This document shows positions 44,709 to 48,066 of a stretch of DNA of 48,066 nt, one piece after another. The stretch is taken from positions 1-48,066 of the forward strand of contig CANREM010000012.1 of the NCBI GenBank assembly GCA_947629675.1, read 5' to 3'. Source of the stretch: an uncultured Clostridia bacterium. GTDB taxonomy: Bacteria; Bacillota; Clostridia; Christensenellales; Borkfalkiaceae. Each line of letters begins with the position of its first letter. Position 1 is the first letter of the stretch. The notes beneath the pieces were generated by a model. It ran no database searches. It was not told the origin of the DNA and saw nothing but the letters and a program-made list of their open reading frames with translations. A program made the translations under genes and the position numbers.

Positions 44709-44930
44709 TCATTCTGAGCCTTTATCCCAAATCATCTTCAGCTCTTTGCCGCACTTAGCGCAATCGGTCAGATAGAGATTGATGAGCCTCTGGTAGGGGA
44801 CGCCCGTCTTTTTCGCAAGACGTTTGAAATAGTCCACGGTGTCCACGTCGATGTTGATGGTGATCTGTCTCTTCACGCTCCGAGTACGCGTAGCCCGCTC
44901 CGCATTCGATAAATCATGTTTCTCTTTCAT
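44709..44930 (-). CDS. Ribbon-helix-helix protein, BrnA/CopG-like
   Basis: A 73-residue small DNA-binding protein. After a basic N-terminus the beta strand QITINIDVDTV is followed by two helices (DYFKRLAKKTGVPYQRLINLYL), as in CopG/BrnA-type antitoxins and regulators. No BrnT-like toxin is visible beside it. Upstream on the same strand a 24-codon frame ends on its start codon. AAAGGGA lies 6 bases before the ATG. The last three codons and the stop are formed by an R1 repeat start (GTCATTCTGAGC read backwards), so the original C-terminus may have been different. Confidence 0.82.
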   Translation of the reverse strand: MKEKHDLSNAERATRTRSVKRQITINIDVDTVDYFKRLAKKTGVPYQRLINLYLTDCAKCGKELKMIWDKGSE

Positions 44931-45001
44931 ATTTTATCCCTTTCCAATAATTCGTAAGTGTAAAATGCGCCCGCCGCTTTTACGGCGTTCATCACTTTCA
45001 T
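44927..45001 (-). CDS. Possible 24-residue leader peptide coupled to the RHH gene
   Basis: A short frame (MKVMNAVKAAGAFYTYELL and five more residues) with TTGGAG 4 bases before its ATG at 45001. Its TGA overlaps the ATG of the ribbon-helix-helix gene. I do not recognise the peptide. It could be a leader peptide or the remains of a longer gene; only its ribosome binding site and the overlap support it. Confidence 0.4.
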   Translation of the reverse strand: MKVMNAVKAAGAFYTYELLERDKI

Positions 45002-45027
45002 TTTGCTCCAAGATTTTAAGAATTTTC

Positions 45028-45078
45028 AAACTACCGATTTGGTAGTTTTATTTCATTTTACTACCAAAATGGTAATAT
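45028..45078. promoter_or_regulatory. Paired operators between divergent RHH and XRE genes
   Basis: A perfect inverted repeat AAACTACC-GATTT-GGTAGTTT (45028-45048) and a second related one TTACTACC-AAAAT-GGTAATA (45058-45077) share the CTACC-n5-GGTA core and are centred 30 bases (about three turns) apart. The second touches the start codon of the XRE gene. The likely ligand is the XRE protein, giving autorepression and control of the RHH gene. A possible -10 box TAATAT (45073-45078) overlaps the second repeat. Confidence 0.7.
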
Positions 45079-45295
45079 GTCAAGTACTATGAAAACCATC
45101 TTGGGAGAACGGTTAAAAGAACTTCGCGAACAGCGTCATCTCACGCAAAAGGAGGTCGCAGACGCACTGGGGATCCACAGCGTGACCTATCTTCACTATG
45201 AAAAAGGGCACCGTGAACCGCCCCTCTCGCTTCTCGCCGACATGGCAAAGTTCTTCGACGAATCGGTGGATTATCTCCTCGGACTGACGGATTAA
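45077..45295 (+). CDS. Small XRE-family transcriptional regulator
   Basis: A 72-residue protein that is almost only a helix-turn-helix (LGERLKELREQRHLTQKEVADALG, abridged: LTQKEVADALGIHSVTYLHY), with an end motif FFDESVDYLLGLTD typical of short phage- and element-type Cro/CI-like repressors. Start ATG 45077 lies inside an operator and has no Shine-Dalgarno; ATG 45089 (MKTILGERL) is an equally good start and would fit a leaderless mRNA from TAATAT at 45073. It is divergent from the RHH gene and probably controls it. Confidence 0.85.
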   Translation: MSSTMKTILGERLKELREQRHLTQKEVADALGIHSVTYLHYEKGHREPPLSLLADMAKFFDESVDYLLGLTD

Positions 45296-45325
45296 AGTTA
45301 CACAAACCTTTATATATCCTCCGAT

Positions 45326-45353
45326 AAAAAGATGCGCCTCACGGGGAGGCGCA
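45326..45353 (-). terminator. Hairpin with T-run on the minus strand
   Basis: Stem TGCGCCTC / GAGGCGCA with a five-base loop; read leftwards it is followed by TC and five T. Read rightwards it has no T-run. It stands 30 bases after the XRE gene, with no clear leftward gene to its right. Confidence 0.4.
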
Positions 45354-45370
45354 CGAAAAATGCTCCTCTC

Positions 45371-45465
45371 GATGTTGCGACACATTTACCTATTTCAGGG
45401 CGAGAGAATACACTTTTACCAAGAGTATTCCCCTAAAATAGGCTATTAAGATGTGTCGCAACATC
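45371..45465. mobile_element. Long imperfect hairpin, MITE-like (95 bases)
   Basis: Perfect 15-bp terminal inverted repeats (GATGTTGCGACACAT / ATGTGTCGCAACATC) enclose further nested pairs: CCTATTT...GGG with CCC...AAATAGG, and GAATAC with GTATTC. The whole element could fold into one long arm. No coding capacity and no target-site duplication are visible. It could be a miniature transposable element or a structured RNA; I did not find a related copy in this window. Confidence 0.55.
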
Positions 45466-45566
45466 AATATAGCACAAAAATCAAATAAAGTCAATAAAAG
45501 CAAGAGAAAAAACCCAAGGATTATCGATCGCCGACACACGGCAGGGCGCATGAACAAAAAAGGGGG

Positions 45567-46068
45567 CTTGCCCGCCCCTTGAGGGGTGGGTGTCACGCCA
45601 CGGGCGTGACGGAAGGGGTGTCGCTTCTTAATTCGTCATGCTGAGCCTGTCGAAGCATCACCTTATTATAAGCCCTCCCCCTTTTTCAAGGGGGAGGGTG
45701 TCGCTTTAGCGACAGGTGGGGGGGGGGCCGCGTCATCCTGAGCTGTCTTACGATGTCATCCCGAGGCTCAAAGAGCCGAGAGGATCCCCTTAATGAAAAC
45801 ACGGACAATGATAAACGACGACCCATTCCAAATTACGTCATTCCGAGCGTAGTCGAGGAATCACCTTATTTTTATTATGCGGCGGTGTTTCGACACGCGC
45901 GTACCGCGCGGCTCAGCATGACGATTCAGAAGCCTCGGACTTCGTAATTCGGGATTCTTCGGAGAAGGTACTTGTGTGCGCCGCCCTCGGGCGGCGCGGC
46001 GGAGGAGACCCCTACAAAAACCCGTTCACGGGTAGCAAGCAACAAATCCGAGGCACCCATGTCCGAGG
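45567..46068. repeat. Intergenic repeat mosaic upstream of the sigF stop
   Basis: No gene was found here or in the AT-rich stretch 45466-45566. In order: R3 at 45567-45621 (copy of 3849-3903); compound R1-R2 at 45624-45723; R1 variants near 45733-45790 and 45836-45863 (GTCATTCCGAGCGTAGTCG); an R1 in opposite orientation at about 45888-45923 (ending GGCTCAGCATGACG) and its CGGACTTCGTAATTC end nearby; the hairpin CGCCGCCC...GGGCGGCG leading into R4 at about 45980-46018; a CCCGTTCACGGG hairpin at 46021; and GGCACCCATGTCCGAG at 46052-46067 next to the sigF stop. Confidence 0.82.
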
Positions 46069-46794
46069 TCAGCCGCTCAGATCTTTGCGGAACTGCTCCA
46101 TGATCCTGCTCTCGATGCGTGAGATCTGCACCTGCGAAACGCCGATCGCCTTCGCGACCTCGCTCTGCGTCATATCGCGGAAATAGCGCAAAAAGACGAT
46201 CTTTTTCTCCCGGTCGGGGAGCTTTTCTATCGCCTCTTTCAGGACCATCCTGTCGATCATCTCCTCCTGTCCGTCCTTTGCGGGAAGCCGCTCCGCAAGC
46301 GTGGCGGTCTTGTCATCCTTATAGTCCGTCTGTTCATAGATGGAAACGGGCATGCGCGAAGAACCGAGTGCGAGGACGACGTCGCCCTCCTCCATGGAGA
46401 AGGCCTCGGCAAGCTCCTTGACCGTCGGCTGCTCCCCGTGGGCAAGGGAGTAGTTTTCGATATAACGGTTGAGATCCCTTGCCGTCTTTTTCATGGCGCG
46501 CGAGACCTTTACGCTCCCGTCGTCGCGCAAAAACCGCTTGATCTCCCCCGCGATCATGGGCACGGCATAGGTGGAAAAACGCACTCCGAAGCTCTCATCG
46601 AATCCCGCAATGGCCTTCAGAAAGCCGAGGGAAGCGAGCTGGAAGAGGTCGTCATACTCCACGCCCTTGCCCAAATACCGCCTTAAAATACTTTTGAGAA
46701 GGGAGGTATTGTGGGTGAGAAGAAGCTCCTTCGCCTCGCCGTCACCCGCTTTGGCACGCCTTAAAAGGGCATGCGTCTCCTCTTCATCCAGCAT
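46069..46794 (-). CDS. sigF: Sporulation sigma factor SigF
   Basis: A 241-residue sigma-70-family factor, the first forespore-specific sigma factor. Region 2 is at about residues 25-95 (DDLFQLASLGFLKAIAGFD, FSTYAVPMIAGEIKRFLRDD), region 3 near 105-165, and region 4 carries the helix-turn-helix MTQSEVAKAIGVSQVQISRIE. It is held inactive by SpoIIAB, encoded just upstream with an 11-base overlap. The order spoIIAA-spoIIAB-sigF is the classic one. The stop lies next to an intergenic repeat. Confidence 0.97.
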   Translation of the reverse strand: MLDEEETHALLRRAKAGDGEAKELLLTHNTSLLKSILRRYLGKGVEYDDLFQLASLGFLKAIAGFDESFGVRFSTYAVPMIAGEIKRFLRDDGSVKVSRAMKKTARDLNRYIENYSLAHGEQPTVKELAEAFSMEEGDVVLALGSSRMPVSIYEQTDYKDDKTATLAERLPAKDGQEEMIDRMVLKEAIEKLPDREKKIVFLRYFRDMTQSEVAKAIGVSQVQISRIESRIMEQFRKDLSG

Positions 46795-47221
46795 TCCGTT
46801 CCGCCTTCTGTCCGAAGTCCTTGCTCATGCGAACTTTAGTGCCTGATCCCTCCTCGGACTCCACCGAAAAGTCGGTCATGAAGGTCTGCATGATTGTAAA
46901 CCCCATGCCCGAACGCTCCTCCCCGGGGAGGGTCGTGAAGAAGGGCTGGAGGGCACGCTCTATGTCATGGATGCCCCGTCCTTCGTCTACGATCTCCACG
47001 TCCAGCCTCCCGCCCTCCGAACGGCAATGCACCGTGATCCAGCCTTCCCGCCCGCGGTAGCCGTGGACGATGCAGTTGGTCACCGCCTCCGAGACGGCGG
47101 TCTTTACGTCGGAAAGCTCCGAAAGGGAGGGGTTGAGGGGAAGGGCGAACGCCGCCACCGCGTTGCGCGCAAAAATTTCATTCTCCGATTTCGCGGGGAA
47201 CTTCAAGATCATCTCGTTCAT
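46784..47221 (-). CDS. spoIIAB: Anti-sigma-F factor SpoIIAB
   Basis: A 145-residue serine kinase and anti-sigma factor of the GHKL fold. The N box is VSEAVTNCIVHGY, G1 is VDEGRGI and the lid/G2 region is PGEERSGMGFTIM. It binds SigF and phosphorylates SpoIIAA. Length matches the family. It overlaps sigF and starts 9 bases after the spoIIAA stop. Confidence 0.97.
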   Translation of the reverse strand: MNEMILKFPAKSENEIFARNAVAAFALPLNPSLSELSDVKTAVSEAVTNCIVHGYRGREGWITVHCRSEGGRLDVEIVDEGRGIHDIERALQPFFTTLPGEERSGMGFTIMQTFMTDFSVESEEGSGTKVRMSKDFGQKAERNAG

Positions 47222-47230
47222 AACGTCCTC

Positions 47231-47539
47231 CTAAATTTTTGGCATCAGCGAATAGAGGCCGCTGAGCGTGAGAATTTTGTCCGTGCCCGCCTCGGGGCTT
47301 TCGACAAACATGCCCATGTTGTATTTTTTGAGCCGCTTGTACCTGCCGATGAGAAAGCCGATCCCCGTCGAGTCCATGAAGCGCAGACCCGCTAAATTAA
47401 AGACCGCGCGCGAAAGCCCCGCATTCTCGTCGATGAGACGGTCCGCCGTCTCCCGGAGGGCGGCCACGGAGTGTTCGTCGAGTTCGCCCGAGAGATAGAT
47501 GTAGAGGTTGTCGCCCCTGCGGCTTGACTGCAGTTTCAT
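47231..47539 (-). CDS. spoIIAA: Anti-anti-sigma factor SpoIIAA
   Basis: A 102-residue STAS-domain protein that frees SigF by binding SpoIIAB when unphosphorylated. The phosphorylated serine is Ser57 in MDSTGIG. The ATG at 47539 follows AAGGAGG at 6 bases; the longer open frame to 47722 runs over a tRNA promoter and is not used. The upstream region (47540-47660) should hold the operon promoter, expected to be sigma-H dependent, but I could not place clear boxes. Confidence 0.96.
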   Translation of the reverse strand: MKLQSSRRGDNLYIYLSGELDEHSVAALRETADRLIDENAGLSRAVFNLAGLRFMDSTGIGFLIGRYKRLKKYNMGMFVESPEAGTDKILTLSGLYSLMPKI

Positions 47540-47667
47540 CCTGTTCCTCCTTGGAATTTTGCTCTTTTCAGATTGTAACATAAGCGAAAAAGCATGTTTT
47601 CGCGGACTGTGTAGAAAAAGAGGAGAAAGGCGCGAAAAAAATTTCTCAAAAAGAGACGAAAAAATAC

Positions 47668-47696
47668 TTGACTTTTTCCGCCGATTATAATATGAT
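47668..47696 (+). promoter_or_regulatory. Promoter of the tRNA cluster
   Basis: TTGACT (47668-47673) and TATGAT (47691-47696), spacer 17 bases. An overlapping TATAAT at 47686 is too close to the -35 box. Confidence 0.65.
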
Positions 47697-47729
47697 AAAC
47701 AAGCGTTGCGGTTGAGCCTCACAAAATGC

Positions 47730-47805
47730 GGGCCTTTAGCGCAGTGGTCAGAGCAGTCGGCTCATAACCGATCGGTCCGCGGTTCGAATCCGTGAAGGCC
47801 CACCA
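47730..47805 (+). tRNA. tRNA with CAT anticodon (Met elongator or Ile2)
   Basis: Acceptor GGGCCTT / AAGGCCC, discriminator A, encoded CCA, anticodon CAT at 47763-47765 in GGCTCATAACC. The body resembles both elongator Met and lysidine-modified Ile2 tRNAs, so the charging amino acid cannot be settled here. Confidence 0.93.
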
Positions 47806-47860
47806 AGCGGCGCAGGGCGGCCCGTCCCGCCCTCGCCAAAGATATCGCATCGCAACATAC

Positions 47861-47937
47861 GGCCCAATAGCTCAGTTGGTTAGAGCGCCAGCCTGTCACG
47901 TTGGAGGTCGACGGTTCGAGCCCGTTTTGGGTCGCCA
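47861..47937 (+). tRNA. tRNA-Asp (GTC)
   Basis: Acceptor GGCCCAA / TTGGGTC with one G-T pair, anticodon GTC at 47895-47897, discriminator G and encoded CCA. Confidence 0.97.
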
Positions 47938-47944
47938 AAAGAAT

Positions 47945-47972
47945 GGAGCCTCATTCCGAGGAATGAGGCTCC
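47945..47972. other. Hairpin between tRNA-Asp and tRNA-Phe
   Basis: Near-perfect 13-bp inverted repeat GGAGCCTCATTCC / GGAATGAGGCTCC around GA. There is no T-run, so it is more likely a processing or protective structure than a terminator. Confidence 0.6.
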
Positions 47973-47989
47973 TGCCTTGAAAGGCACAC

Positions 47990-48065
47990 GGCTTGGTAGC
48001 TCAGTTGGTAGAGCGGAGGACTGAAAATCCTTATGTCGGCGGTTCGATTCCACCCCAAGCCACCA
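47990..48065 (+). tRNA. tRNA-Phe (GAA)
   Basis: Acceptor GGCTTGG / CCAAGCC, anticodon GAA at 48023-48025, discriminator A and encoded CCA. It ends one base before the window edge; the tRNA cluster may continue. Confidence 0.97.
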
Positions 48066-48066
48066 C

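Noticed and set aside
45390..45596. 68-codon minus-strand frame with a hydrophobic stretch
   Set aside because: It starts in the R3 repeat and ends inside the 95-base hairpin; no family match and no convincing ribosome binding site.
47540..47722. N-terminal extension of SpoIIAA to 47722
   Set aside because: The extension is unlike the family, covers a tRNA promoter, and a well-spaced AAGGAGG precedes the ATG at 47539.

Overview
The window looks like chromosomal DNA of a fairly GC-rich, spore-forming member of the Clostridia, probably an uncultured gut lineage (inference). Signs are the gene order yicC-gmk-rpoZ-priA-def-fmt-rsmB-rlmN-rpe-thiN-spoVM, which matches the Bacillus/Clostridium block with pieces missing; the complete spoIIAA-spoIIAB-sigF operon; spo0A; and AGGAGG-type ribosome binding sites with TTGACA/TATAAT promoters. 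No phage genes, transposases or CRISPR arrays were seen.

Layout. 1-911: 3' end of feoB and its Cys-rich partner. 1181-3714 (-): FtsX-type permease and ATPase. 4180-4814: rpsU and an unknown gene. 4921-9210: pcrA and ligA. 9293-19277: a housekeeping run (yicC, gmk, rpoZ, priA, def, fmt, rsmB, rlmN, rpe, thiN, a 21-codon spoVM, an M19 dipeptidase). 19494-30750: an alpha-glucan uptake and breakdown locus (malQ, malE, malF, malG, two lipoprotein GH13 amylases, an unusually long MsmX-type ATPase). In this locus surface amylases would cut starch or glycogen, MalEFG with the ATPase would import maltodextrins, and MalQ would process them inside. 31284-38152: DUF368 protein, membrane-tethered XRE regulator, polytopic LRR protein, and a single-chain Fe-alcohol dehydrogenase/aldehyde dehydrogenase. 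38326-40870: ABC-F ATPase and spo0A. 41579-44061: tRNA-Ser with a decayed partial copy, then a Y-family polymerase and YolD-like partner. 44709-45295: divergent ribbon-helix-helix and XRE regulators around paired operators. 46069-47539 (-): the sigma-F operon. 47730-48065: three tRNAs.

Between the genes lies a mosaic of short dispersed hairpin repeats at seven or more sites. I distinguish R1 (GTCATGCTGAGC...TCGAAGCATC, often ending ATACGAAGTCCG), R2 (CCCTCCCCC...GGGGGAGGG followed by GTCGCTTTAGCGAC), R2' (GGCTTCCCCC...GTGACTGATGAGGG), R3 (CCCCTTGAGGGG...GGGCGTGACGG), R4 (GGCGGAGGAGACCCCTACAAA-type) and R5 (CCCCCTCC...GGAGGGGG). In two places a repeat supplies a gene's stop codon (rlmN and the ribbon-helix-helix gene).

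The strongest observations are: Spo0A whose receiver domain lacks the phospho-acceptor Asp (Ser53 instead) and its acidic pocket while the DNA-binding half is intact; the spoVM micro-gene coupled to the dipeptidase; a Fe-ADH-ALDH fusion in the reverse order of AdhE; an MsmX-like ATPase with about 300 extra residues; an apparent G7 frameshift in thiN; and the loss of prpC-prkC-rsgA exactly where a repeat array now sits.
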